Assembly: GCA_964530225.1 (NCBI GenBank) | Contig: CAZHBA010000064.1 | Location: 56,377 to 120,376, forward strand | DNA from: CAZHBA01 sp964530225 | GTDB lineage: Bacteria > Pseudomonadota > Alphaproteobacteria > UBA6615 | Length of the DNA stretch: 64,000 nt | Reading direction: 5' to 3' | In this document: piece after piece, positions 17,716 through 26,095 of the stretch | Position numbering within the stretch: the first letter of the stretch is position 1 | How the letters are laid out: every line of letters begins with the position of its first letter | Position numbers and translations under genes: made by a program | Notes under the pieces: generated by a model | The model's input: the letters and a program-made list of their open reading frames with translations, nothing else | The model's database searches: none | Told to the model about the DNA's origin: nothing

Positions 17716-18248
17716 CACAACCAGATACCCGCTTGAACGATACGATCGTAGTCGACGTCACCGTCGACGGCTGGAGCATCGGCATTGCCACCCCGGCGTC
17801 GGCAAAATCGATAGCGGTAGCGGCTGCCAAGGCAGCGTTGGCGAGCGCCGGGCCGTCCCATCCGGTTGAAATCGGCGTGCGGCTAACCGGCGATGGCGAA
17901 ATGCGAGATTTTAACTGTGAGTACCACGGGCGCGACACGGCGACCAATGTGTTATCGTTTGCATTGACGGCAGGCGATGCCACACACGTCTCCGGCGTTT
18001 CGCAGCCGGACAACGCGCCAATATTGTTGGGGGACATTGTGGTAGCGTACGAAACTTGTGCCGGCGAAGCCGAAGATCAGGTGAAGTCGCTGGCCGACCA
18101 TCTGCACCACATGGTGGTGCACGGCGTTTTGCACTTGCTTGGTTACGATCACGAAGCCGAAGCCGAAGCGGCGCAAATGGAAGCACTGGAGCGCGATATT
18201 CTGGCGCGCTTAGGCGTACCCGATCCCTACGCCCGCGCTGCTGCGTAG
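17712..18248 (+). CDS. ybeY: Endoribonuclease YbeY
   Basis: YbeY is a zinc-dependent single-strand endoribonuclease needed for 16S rRNA 3'-end maturation and ribosome quality control. The metal motif H-x3-H-x5-H is intact as His137, His141 and His147 in VVHGVLHLLGYDHEAE. The start is GTG 17712, sharing four bases with phoH. It is 178 residues. corC follows 18 bp later. Confidence 0.95.
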   Translation: MTQPDTRLNDTIVVDVTVDGWSIGIATPASAKSIAVAAAKAALASAGPSHPVEIGVRLTGDGEMRDFNCEYHGRDTATNVLSFALTAGDATHVSGVSQPDNAPILLGDIVVAYETCAGEAEDQVKSLADHLHHMVVHGVLHLLGYDHEAEAEAAQMEALERDILARLGVPDPYARAAA

Positions 18249-18266
18249 AACAGAGAACTACGGAAT

Positions 18267-19172
18267 ATGGTAGACCCTCCACACACTGGTAAAATAGGTG
18301 AACGCAGCGAAAAGCCGAGCGATAGCTCGACGTTGAAGTCCATGGGTGGCTGGCTACGGGCACTTATTTCTGGTCGCAACGGCGAGGGGTCGATGCGCGA
18401 GGTCATTGAGGAGTTGATCGAGGAAGTCGACGACGACGCAATGGAAATCGGCGCTGACCAGGGCGCATTGATAGTCAATATTCTCAAACTGCACGAGCTT
18501 ACTGCGGAAGACGTGATGGTGCCTCGCGCCGACATCGTTGCCGCCGATATTGGCAGCGACCTCGATGAGCTGGTCGACGTCATGGCGCGGGATGCGCATT
18601 CGCGCCTGCCGGTCTATAGGAAGCAACTCGATAATGTGGTTGGCTTCGTTCACATCAAGGATGTACTGGTCGCAGTGCGCTGCACACCCCGGGTGGCGGT
18701 GGAGAATATCGTGCGCGCTATTCTGTTCGCGGCCCCGTCGATCCACGTGCTCGATCTGCTGCTCGAAATGCGGGCGCGCCGCACCCACATGGCGATTGTC
18801 GTTGACGAGTTTGGTGGCGTCGATGGTCTGGTGACGATTGAGGATTTGGTCGAGGAAATTGTCGGCGAAATCGAGGATGAACACGATACCGAGGGCCCGA
18901 GCATTATTCGCCGGCCCGACGGCAGTGTTCTTGCCGACGCCCGAATCGAAATCGAAGAACTGGAGAAATTGATCGGCGAGTTTGCCACCGAGGAGGAGCG
19001 CGAAGAAGTCGACACCCTCGGCGGTGTAGTTTTCAATATTATCGACCGGGTGCCACGGCGCCACGAAGTCATCGCTCATCCGTCAGGTTTGGAATTCGAA
19101 ATCGTTGATGCGGATCCGCGCCGCGTCAAAAGATTGTGCGTTCGCGACCCACGGTCGATCGACGACGAATAA
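18267..19172 (+). CDS. corC: CorC/HlyC family CBS-domain protein
   Basis: This is a cytoplasmic YbeX/CorC-type protein with two CBS domains (from about residue 86, beginning MVPRADIVAADI) and the C-terminal transporter-associated domain (from about residue 210). There is no DUF21 membrane domain, so it is the short soluble form. Family members are linked to magnesium/cobalt efflux and ribosome metabolism; the exact role is unsettled. Its place between ybeY and lnt is conserved across proteobacteria. It is 301 residues, with an acidic N-terminal region (EELIEEVDDDAMEIG). Confidence 0.92.
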   Translation: MVDPPHTGKIGERSEKPSDSSTLKSMGGWLRALISGRNGEGSMREVIEELIEEVDDDAMEIGADQGALIVNILKLHELTAEDVMVPRADIVAADIGSDLDELVDVMARDAHSRLPVYRKQLDNVVGFVHIKDVLVAVRCTPRVAVENIVRAILFAAPSIHVLDLLLEMRARRTHMAIVVDEFGGVDGLVTIEDLVEEIVGEIEDEHDTEGPSIIRRPDGSVLADARIEIEELEKLIGEFATEEEREEVDTLGGVVFNIIDRVPRRHEVIAHPSGLEFEIVDADPRRVKRLCVRDPRSIDDE

Positions 19173-19221
19173 CAAATTGTTTACCGATGTAGCCGGGCAG
19201 AAATGTTAAAGATCGGCCACG

Positions 19222-20829
19222 ATGCTATATCGCTTTTATGACCGTACCGTAGGCTTAAGCCACCAGCGTCGCGCCGCGCTGGCAATATTACTGGGCGCTT
19301 TGTCGGCATTGGCGTTGCCGCCATGGCACATCGTGCCGCTAGTCGTACCGGCATTCACCGGGCTCATGTGGCTGCTCGATGCCGCTGCGCATTCGCCGCG
19401 GCCGCTGCGCGCTGCCACCGCTACGGCATGGTTATTTGGAGTTGGTTATTTTTTGGTGGGTGTCCACTGGATCGTCGAACCGTTCCTGGTAAACGCTGCG
19501 CGTCATGGTGGGCTCATTCCTTTTGCGCTGGCCAGTATGGCCGGCGGACTGGCGCTGTTTCCGGCCGCCACCGGCCTGATAACCGTTGCCCTTGCCCGGC
19601 GTTTTGTGTTGGCGGGGGTGGCGCAGGCGCTCACATTTGCCGCCGTTTGGGTGGTTTTTGAGTGGGTGCGCAGCTGGTTGTTCACCGGTTTTCCGTGGAA
19701 CCTCGCCGGCTATGTTTGGGCGGCGACACCGGAGGTTATGCAGGCCGCCGCCTTTGTTGGGATATTCGGCGTCAGCCTGATGACCGTTGTGGCCGGCGCG
19801 GTTCCTGCGGTGCTTGCGGGGACCGGCAAGCGCAACTGGGTAGCCGTCTTAGTTTTCACTATTGTCCTGCCGGCTGCGGTCTGGGTCGGTGGTGCGCAGC
19901 GCTTAGGCAGCGCTCCCGAATACGTTGCCGATAGTATGGACGGAATGGTGCCGGATGTGCGTTTGCGAATCGTTCAGGCGAATATTCCCCAGCGACAGAA
20001 ATGGATTTCGGAACTGCGCGTAGTCCACCTGCAACGGCATGTCGCGATGAGCCGGCAAGCTACGCCCAATTCGTCAACGCAACCGCCAACCCACGTTATT
20101 TGGCCCGAAACTGCAGTGCCGTTCTTTTTGGCCCAAAACGACGCCATGCGTAGCGTGGCCGCGGTTGCAGCACCGATCGGTGGCGCTCTGATTGCCGGGG
20201 CACTACGGCGCAGCGACGTGCCCGGTAACGGACAATCCTGGAACTCGGCCCATGCGATTACCGGCGATGGCCGGATTGCAATGAGTTACGACAAGGTCCA
20301 TCTGGTGCCGTTCGGCGAGTATGTTCCACTGCGCGGCATATTACCACTCGACAAGCTGGTGCCCAACCAAGGCGATGTTTCGGCGGGGGTAGGGCGGCAA
20401 ACGCTTGCCGTACCGGGATTGCCGCCGGTCAGCCCGCTGATTTGTTACGAGGCTATTTTCCCAGGTGCCGTGGTGCGCCGCGATGCGCAGCCTGGTTGGT
20501 TGTTAAACCTCACCAACGATGCCTGGTTCGGCACGTTCGCAGGACCGCAGCAGCACTTTGCCATTGCCGTAACGCGGGCGGTCGAAGAAGGGCTGCCGTT
20601 GGTGCGCGCAGCCAATACAGGTATTTCCGCTGTCATCGATCCCTATGGTCGTCCGGTTGCAATGCTCGGCCTTGGTGTTGAAGGGGTAATCGATTCCGGG
20701 TTACCGCGTATGTTGCCATCCCTGACACCCTACGCCCGGTGGGGTAATGCGCTACCCGCTGGGCTGCTTGGGATCGTCACGTTGTTGGTCGTTGCCCTGC
20801 GGGTTGGTGGGCGGTATTCCATGCAATAA
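19222..20829 (+). CDS. lnt: Apolipoprotein N-acyltransferase
   Basis: Lnt is the inner-membrane enzyme that adds the third acyl chain to the N-terminal cysteine of lipoproteins. About six N-terminal transmembrane helices precede a periplasmic nitrilase-fold domain and a last helix. The catalytic triad is visible: Glu in WPETAVPFF, Lys in SYDKVHLVPFGEYVPL and Cys in LICYEAIFPG. It is 535 residues, normal length. It follows corC by 49 bp. The 170 bp after it hold a hairpin and the metK leader. Confidence 0.95.
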   Translation: MLYRFYDRTVGLSHQRRAALAILLGALSALALPPWHIVPLVVPAFTGLMWLLDAAAHSPRPLRAATATAWLFGVGYFLVGVHWIVEPFLVNAARHGGLIPFALASMAGGLALFPAATGLITVALARRFVLAGVAQALTFAAVWVVFEWVRSWLFTGFPWNLAGYVWAATPEVMQAAAFVGIFGVSLMTVVAGAVPAVLAGTGKRNWVAVLVFTIVLPAAVWVGGAQRLGSAPEYVADSMDGMVPDVRLRIVQANIPQRQKWISELRVVHLQRHVAMSRQATPNSSTQPPTHVIWPETAVPFFLAQNDAMRSVAAVAAPIGGALIAGALRRSDVPGNGQSWNSAHAITGDGRIAMSYDKVHLVPFGEYVPLRGILPLDKLVPNQGDVSAGVGRQTLAVPGLPPVSPLICYEAIFPGAVVRRDAQPGWLLNLTNDAWFGTFAGPQQHFAIAVTRAVEEGLPLVRAANTGISAVIDPYGRPVAMLGLGVEGVIDSGLPRMLPSLTPYARWGNALPAGLLGIVTLLVVALRVGGRYSMQ

Positions 20830-20842
20830 AACGCGAAATTTC

Positions 20843-20877
20843 TTGACAGGCTGGTCGCAGTTTCTGCAAAACCAGCC
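20843..20877 (+). promoter_or_regulatory. TTGACA motif and nested stem-loop in the metK leader
   Basis: A perfect 7-bp stem (GGCTGGT 20849-20855 with ACCAGCC 20871-20877) encloses a second 4-bp stem (GCAG/CTGC, 20857-20867) with a TTT loop. TTGACA at 20843-20848 directly abuts it. No U-tract follows, so it is not a standard terminator. No good -10 box sits 17 bp after TTGACA. It may be a protein- or RNA-based control element for metK, or a transcript-end structure for lnt. Confidence 0.35.
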
Positions 20878-20999
20878 CGCATCATTAGCCGCCGCGCAGA
20901 ACCAATTGACGGTCCGCACGGGCCGATACACTGCTGCTTCGAAAGCTATTGCAAAGATAAGCGCTAAACGCTAGCCAGTTCCAACAGGGAGAATCGGAC

Positions 21000-22166
21000 G
21001 TGTCCAGCAGCTCTTATTTATTCACCAGTGAATCGGTTTCGGAAGGCCATCCAGATAAGGTTTGCGACCGCATTTCAGATGCTGTTGTTGACGTCTTTCT
21101 CACCGCCGATCCCCATAGTCGCGTCGCCGTGGAAACTCTGACGACGACCAACCGCGTTGTCATGGCTGGCGAGGTGCGCGGGCCCCAGTCGGTTGACGCC
21201 GCGCAAATGGAGAGTATTGCCCGCGCCGCGGTGCGCGATATTGGTTACGAACAGGACGGCTTTCACTGGAAAAAAATGGAAGTCAATTGTTACATTCATC
21301 CCCAGTCGCCCGATATCGCCATGGGCGTGGATGCTGCTGGCAATAAGGACGAGGGCGCTGGTGATCAGGGGCTGATGTTCGGTTATGCCTGCCGCGAAAC
21401 CGAGGCGCTTATGCCGGCGCCGATTTACTATGCACACGAAATTCTTAAGTCGCTTGCCGACGCGCGCCACTCCGGCTCAGAACCGGGTCTCGGGCCCGAT
21501 TCGAAAAGTCAGATCACTCTGCACTACGAAAACGGCCAACCGGTCGGCGCGACGTCAGTCGTCGTTTCCACCCAGCATGTCGAAGACCTTGAGCAGGGCG
21601 ATGTACGCGAAATCGTGCGGCCGCACGTTATGAATGTGTTGCCTGATGGCTGGATGTGTGACGAGGATGATTTCTATGTCAATCCTACCGGTCGTTTCGT
21701 CGTCGGCGGCCCGGACGGGGATGCGGGTTTGACCGGCCGCAAGATCATTGTCGACACTTATGGCGGTGCGGCGCCCCACGGCGGTGGTGCATTTTCCGGC
21801 AAGGATCCGACCAAGGTTGACCGTTCGGCGGCATATGCCACCCGCTATTTGGCCAAAAACGTCGTCGCATCGAGCCTCGCAGACCGCTGCACCATTCAAG
21901 TGGCGTATGCGATCGGCGTGTCCCATCCGCTTTCGGTCTATGTCGACACCCACGGTACAGGCGAGGTTGATGAAGAAAAGATTGCTGATGCGCTACGCGA
22001 CGTCATGGATCTGAGCCCGCGTGGTATCCGTGAACATCTTGGCCTTAGTCGGCCGATTTATGCGCGGACGGCGGCCTACGGACATTTTGGCCGTGAGCCG
22101 GAAGCTGATGGCGGATTTTCCTGGGAAAAGACCGATCTGGCGGATGCCCTGCGCAGTGCGTTCTGA
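21000..22166 (+). CDS. metK: S-adenosylmethionine synthetase
   Basis: MetK makes S-adenosylmethionine from methionine and ATP. The N-terminal ESVSEGHPDKVCDRISDAV, the GAGDQGLMFGYA hexapeptide region and the GGGAFSGKDPTKVDRSAAY motif are all intact. It is 388 residues. It begins at GTG 21000 with AGGGAGA about nine bases upstream. It is followed by the SAM-dependent tRNA methylase gene trmB after 41 bp. I looked for a known SAM riboswitch upstream and could not support one. Confidence 0.97.
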   Translation: MSSSSYLFTSESVSEGHPDKVCDRISDAVVDVFLTADPHSRVAVETLTTTNRVVMAGEVRGPQSVDAAQMESIARAAVRDIGYEQDGFHWKKMEVNCYIHPQSPDIAMGVDAAGNKDEGAGDQGLMFGYACRETEALMPAPIYYAHEILKSLADARHSGSEPGLGPDSKSQITLHYENGQPVGATSVVVSTQHVEDLEQGDVREIVRPHVMNVLPDGWMCDEDDFYVNPTGRFVVGGPDGDAGLTGRKIIVDTYGGAAPHGGGAFSGKDPTKVDRSAAYATRYLAKNVVASSLADRCTIQVAYAIGVSHPLSVYVDTHGTGEVDEEKIADALRDVMDLSPRGIREHLGLSRPIYARTAAYGHFGREPEADGGFSWEKTDLADALRSAF

Positions 22167-22207
22167 GGGCGCGCAACCGGCGCATTAATATAGCTGGATA
22201 CTGCTCT

Positions 22208-22915
22208 GTGGGCGCGAAAGTGTCATCAACCGATCCCCGATTTCACGGCCGTCGCCGCGGCCGCCGGTTACGCGCGCGCCGGGTGGAGCTGGTCGATGCG
22301 CTACTGCCGGCACTCGAAATATCGCTGCCGGCGGGCGACGCGACGCTTAATCTATCTGCGCTATTCACCCTACCGGTGCGCGAGGTTTGGCTAGAAATCG
22401 GTTTTGGCAACGGCGAGCATTTGGTCTGGCAGGCTCAGAACCATACCAATATTGGGTTTATTGGCGCCGAACCGTTCCTCAACGGGGTCGCCCGGCTACT
22501 CTCTCACATCGCCGATAGCGAGATCGAAAATATACGAGTAATTCCTGACGATGTGCGCCCGTTCCTGTCGCGATTGCCCGCCGCTTCACTGGGCTGGGTT
22601 TTTATCCTGTTTCCCGATCCGTGGCCGAAGACGCGCCACCACAAGCGGCGGCTGGTTAACGAGGAGACCCTGGATCGCCTGGCCGATGTCATGACCGATG
22701 GCTCGGAATTGCGCTTAGCGACCGACGATGCCGATTATATAGCGTGGATGTTGCGTATCGGCCTGGCTCATCCAGATTTCGAATGGTTAGCGCGGCGACC
22801 CGACGATTGGCGTCGGCGGCCCGACGATTGGCCAGCCACGCGTTATGAGCAGAAAAACCGTAGCGGTGGCAAAGGCTCGGTTTTCCTGCGATTTCGGCGG
22901 CGAGCACGGGATTAG
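22208..22915 (+). CDS. trmB: tRNA (guanine-N7-)-methyltransferase
   Basis: TrmB is a SAM-dependent Rossmann-fold enzyme that methylates G46 in tRNA. The SAM-binding motif is LEIGFGNGEH, and the family signature FILFPDPWPKTRHHKRRLV is present. It is 235 residues with a basic N-terminus (GRRRGRRLRARR). GTG 22208 is used; GTG 22220 is an in-frame alternative. A terminator-like hairpin lies about 90 bp downstream. Confidence 0.94.
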   Translation: MGAKVSSTDPRFHGRRRGRRLRARRVELVDALLPALEISLPAGDATLNLSALFTLPVREVWLEIGFGNGEHLVWQAQNHTNIGFIGAEPFLNGVARLLSHIADSEIENIRVIPDDVRPFLSRLPAASLGWVFILFPDPWPKTRHHKRRLVNEETLDRLADVMTDGSELRLATDDADYIAWMLRIGLAHPDFEWLARRPDDWRRRPDDWPATRYEQKNRSGGKGSVFLRFRRRARD

Positions 22916-23004
22916 GCGAATTTTGTCAGTAAGCTTGCGTTTTTAGCGATCTGGCCTATATTTAGGCTAACAAATCCCGGAAGCTTGGGAACAGGCGAAC
23001 AAGG

Positions 23005-23037
23005 GGTGGCCCGGAAAAAACCGGTGCCGCCTTTTTT
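23005..23037 (+). terminator. Hairpin plus T6 between trmB and rimP (terminator or rimP leader attenuator)
   Basis: GGTGGCCCGG pairs with CCGGTGCCGCC around an A6 loop, with one bulged base, and TTTTTT follows directly. This is a textbook intrinsic terminator. It stands at the head of the rimP-nusA operon, where many proteobacteria carry a similar hairpin, so it may also regulate entry into the operon through NusA. Which role dominates is not visible from sequence. Confidence 0.75.
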
Positions 23038-23097
23038 GTTGCAATTTTTTATTTGCAAGGGCGAGTAATAGCGAAAATGGACGAGGTAACGACTTTT

Positions 23098-23625
23098 ATG
23101 AGCCTTGTTAGCGATACTGCACAGACCGACACCGTTCTGGCGTTGATTGAGCCGTCTTTGAACGATCTTAGTTACGAGATGGTACGAATACGGTTGCATG
23201 GCGACGGTCGGCCGGTCTTGCAAATTATGATTGATCGCGTTGACGGCGCTGATGTGACGGTCGAGGACTGTACGTTGGTGAGCCGAACGGTTTCGGCGTT
23301 ACTAGACGTTGCCGATCCGATTGCCGGTGCCTACGAGCTCGAAGTAAGCTCGCCTGGACTGGACCGGCCGCTGACGCGGGCCAAAGATTTTCTTAGCTAC
23401 AGCGGAAACGTGGCCAAGGTGGAATTGAAAGCTGCCATAGAAGGCCGGCGCCGTTTCCGCGGACGCCTTCTCGGGTTGGAGGGGGACGTTGTCCGCATGG
23501 CGGCACCGCCCGATGCGGCCGAATCCGAGTTTGCCTTGCCGCTTGAGGCAATCGCGAAAGCAAAGCTTGTACTAACCTATGAACTTCTCGCTGCCGCGCA
23601 GCGGGACGGAACCAACCAGGGGTAG
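23098..23625 (+). CDS. rimP: Ribosome maturation factor RimP
   Basis: RimP is needed for assembly of the 30S subunit. The N-terminal domain contains ALIEPSLNDLSYEMVRIRL, and the conserved YELEVSSPGLDRPL joins it to the C-terminal Sm-like domain. ATG 23098 gives 175 residues and has GAGG about 11 bases upstream; ATG 23077 or TTG 23053 would lengthen the N-terminus. It lies six bases before nusA in the standard rimP-nusA-ylxR-infB order. Confidence 0.94.
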   Translation: MSLVSDTAQTDTVLALIEPSLNDLSYEMVRIRLHGDGRPVLQIMIDRVDGADVTVEDCTLVSRTVSALLDVADPIAGAYELEVSSPGLDRPLTRAKDFLSYSGNVAKVELKAAIEGRRRFRGRLLGLEGDVVRMAAPPDAAESEFALPLEAIAKAKLVLTYELLAAAQRDGTNQG

Positions 23626-23631
23626 GACGCT

Positions 23632-25335
23632 ATGGACGGAGGTCCCAGCAGGATTGAAATGTTGGCAGTTGCCGATGCGGTGGCACGCGACAAGGGAATC
23701 GAGCGCGAAGAAGTTCTGGAAGCGATGGAACAGGCCATCCAGAAAGCTGGCCGTTCTAAATATGGGCTCGAGCACGATATTCGCGCGGTCATTGCCCGTG
23801 ACACTGGCCATATCTCGTTGGCGCGCTATCGCGAGGTGGTTGAAGAGGTTGAGGACGAGCATACGCAGTTGACCGCTGAGCAGGCCGGCCTCGAAAAATC
23901 AGATGCCGTTGTCGGCGATTTTTTGATCGACGAATTGCCGCCGATTGATTTCGGCCGTATCGCGGCGCAGACCGCGAAACAGGTGATCGTTCAACGGGTC
24001 CGTGATGCTGAGCGTGAGCGCCAATTCGAAGAGTACAAGGATCGCGCCGGAGAAGTCGTCAACGGCCTGGTGAAGCGTGGCGAGTACGGTAACGTAACAG
24101 TCGATTTGGGTCGTGGCGAAGCGATACTGCGCCGCGACGAAAGCCTGCCCCGGGAAAATTTTCGTACCGGCGACAGGGTGCGCGCCTATATTTACGACGT
24201 CCGCCGCGAACCGCGCGGGCCGCAGATATTTCTAACCCGCACGCGGCCGGAATTCATGAAGGCATTGTTTACTCAGGAAGTGCCTGAGATTTACGATGGC
24301 GTTATCGAAATTCGTTCCGCCGCCCGCGATCCGGGCAGTCGCGCGAAAATCGCTGTGATTTCGAGAGACACTTCAATCGATCCGGTTGGCGCGTGCGTCG
24401 GCATGCGTGGCAGCCGCGTGCAGGCGGTTGTTGGCGAGCTGCAGGGCGAAAAAATTGATATCATTCCTTGGTCGCCGGATACTGCGACATTCGTCGTCAA
24501 CGCGCTGGCGCCCGCCGAGGTGACCAAGGTTGTACTCGACGAGGATGCCCACAAAATCGAAGTCGTCGTGCCCGACGAGCAGTTGTCGCTGGCGATTGGC
24601 CGTCGTGGCCAAAACGTACGACTAGCCTCGATGTTGAGCGGGTGGGATATTGATATCTTGACCGAGGAGGAGGAATCCCAACGTCGCCAAGATGAATTCA
24701 ATTCGCGCAGCCAAATGTTTATCAAGGCTCTCGACGTCGAGGACGTCATCGCCCACCTGCTGGTGACCGAAGGTTTTGCGACTGTCGAGGAAGTGGCGTT
24801 CGTACCGCTAAATGATTTGTCGACGATCGAAGGTTTTGGCGATGAAATTTCCGAAGAGTTGCAAGAGCGCGCTCGCTCTTGGCTGGAAAAGCGCGACGCG
24901 GAACTCGACGTTGAGCGCAAAAAGCTTGGCGTTGAGGACGCGATAATCGACATTCCAGGCCTGTCGTTGGAACAAATCGTGTTGCTGGGTCGCAAGGCAA
25001 CCCGGACGGTCGAAGATGTTGCCGGGTTGACGCCAGACGAATTGCGGTTTTTGTTGATGGAAATTGAAACTGAAGTCAGTGTCGACGATTTATGGGAGAT
25101 GTCGGACGCCGATGTAGGCCGGTTGGTGCGCCACAGTCCCCTTAATGCGGATGACGCAAACACCATCGTTATGGCGGCCCGGCAGATGATCTATGGCGAC
25201 GACGTGCTGACGCCGGAACCCGAACCGGATGTTGAAGAGGTTGAAGAAACGGAGGCAGAGTTAGAGGCTGTAGTTGATCCATCGAGAGCCGAGGCGGAGG
25301 CGTTATTCAACACGCCAGCCGACGCAGGCGAGTGA
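23632..25335 (+). CDS. nusA: Transcription termination/antitermination protein NusA
   Basis: NusA binds RNA polymerase and modulates pausing, termination and antitermination. Order of domains: N-terminal polymerase-binding domain, S1 (around FEEYKDRAGEVVNGLVKRGE), KH1 and KH2 (CVGMRGSRVQAVVGELQGEK and SLAIGRRGQNVRLAS), then two C-terminal acidic helix-hairpin-helix repeats. It is 567 residues, long as in proteobacteria, with an acidic tail rich in Glu. The ATG at 23632 follows rimP by six bases. Confidence 0.96.
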   Translation: MDGGPSRIEMLAVADAVARDKGIEREEVLEAMEQAIQKAGRSKYGLEHDIRAVIARDTGHISLARYREVVEEVEDEHTQLTAEQAGLEKSDAVVGDFLIDELPPIDFGRIAAQTAKQVIVQRVRDAERERQFEEYKDRAGEVVNGLVKRGEYGNVTVDLGRGEAILRRDESLPRENFRTGDRVRAYIYDVRREPRGPQIFLTRTRPEFMKALFTQEVPEIYDGVIEIRSAARDPGSRAKIAVISRDTSIDPVGACVGMRGSRVQAVVGELQGEKIDIIPWSPDTATFVVNALAPAEVTKVVLDEDAHKIEVVVPDEQLSLAIGRRGQNVRLASMLSGWDIDILTEEEESQRRQDEFNSRSQMFIKALDVEDVIAHLLVTEGFATVEEVAFVPLNDLSTIEGFGDEISEELQERARSWLEKRDAELDVERKKLGVEDAIIDIPGLSLEQIVLLGRKATRTVEDVAGLTPDELRFLLMEIETEVSVDDLWEMSDADVGRLVRHSPLNADDANTIVMAARQMIYGDDVLTPEPEPDVEEVEETEAELEAVVDPSRAEAEALFNTPADAGE

Positions 25336-25350
25336 GCGACAGTAGCGCCC

Positions 25351-26091
25351 ATGTACGAGATGACGGCAGGCGAAGACAGGGCCGAGGGAGCCCATGCACG
25401 GCATAACGATACGCCGGCGCGCCGCTGCATCATGTCCGGAGACACGCTGCCGCGCGAGATGCTAATCCGCTTCGTTGTCGGTCCCGACGATATTGTTGTG
25501 CCGGACCTTTCTGAACGCCTGCCTGGGCGTGGGCTGTGGGTGACCGGACGTCACGATATGGTGGCGCAAGCGTGTGCCAAAGGTGCTTTTCAGCGTGCTG
25601 CGCGTGGCGCGGTCATGCCGCTCGTTGGTCCCAACGGCGAAGATCTGGCAACCCTGGTAGATGCTCAACTGATCCGGCGGTGCATTGAGGCCCTGGGTTT
25701 AGCTCGCCGGGCGGGCCAGTTGATCGTTGGGTTCGGTCAGGTACGAGCGACGCTCAAAGGCATGATAGCTGCCGCTGGCTCCAATCGGAAGTCGGTGGTG
25801 CTGTTGGCTGCACAGGACGCCGCTGCTGATGGCCGCGATAAACTCAGGGCGCTAGCCGAGCGAGTAAACGAAAACGGTGCGGAAATTACCCAATTGGCAT
25901 TGTTCGATGCTAAAACGCTGGGACGGGCAATTGGACGTGACCAAATTGTCCACGCGTTGTTAGAAACGGATAAGGTCGGCAAGCGGCAACACGTTGCGAT
26001 GTGGCGGCTGGCAGTCTATCGCGGTGTCGTACCGTTGGTGGAATTGAGGGGCGCTGAACTGGCACCCGCAGATGTGGTTGATATGGAATAA
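25351..26091 (+). CDS. YlxR (DUF448) / L7Ae-like RNA-binding protein
   Basis: This is a two-domain nucleic-acid-binding protein found between nusA and infB in alphaproteobacteria. The N-terminal DUF448 domain contains RRCIMSGDTLPREMLIRFV and LPGRGLWVTGRHD. The C-terminal part, from ALGLARRAGQLIVGFGQVRA onward, is an L7Ae/L30e-like fold. It is 246 residues. ATG 25351 is the first start after the nusA stop; ATG 25363 is possible. The role is not established; the operon suggests transcription or translation. Confidence 0.88.
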   Translation: MYEMTAGEDRAEGAHARHNDTPARRCIMSGDTLPREMLIRFVVGPDDIVVPDLSERLPGRGLWVTGRHDMVAQACAKGAFQRAARGAVMPLVGPNGEDLATLVDAQLIRRCIEALGLARRAGQLIVGFGQVRATLKGMIAAAGSNRKSVVLLAAQDAAADGRDKLRALAERVNENGAEITQLALFDAKTLGRAIGRDQIVHALLETDKVGKRQHVAMWRLAVYRGVVPLVELRGAELAPADVVDME

Positions 26092-26095
26092 GGCT

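Noticed and set aside
20878..20999. SAM-sensing riboswitch before metK
   Set aside because: The leader contains fragments such as GATAAGCGCTAAACG, but it does not match the ordered pairing and conserved cores of SAM-II or SAM/SAH riboswitches that I know.
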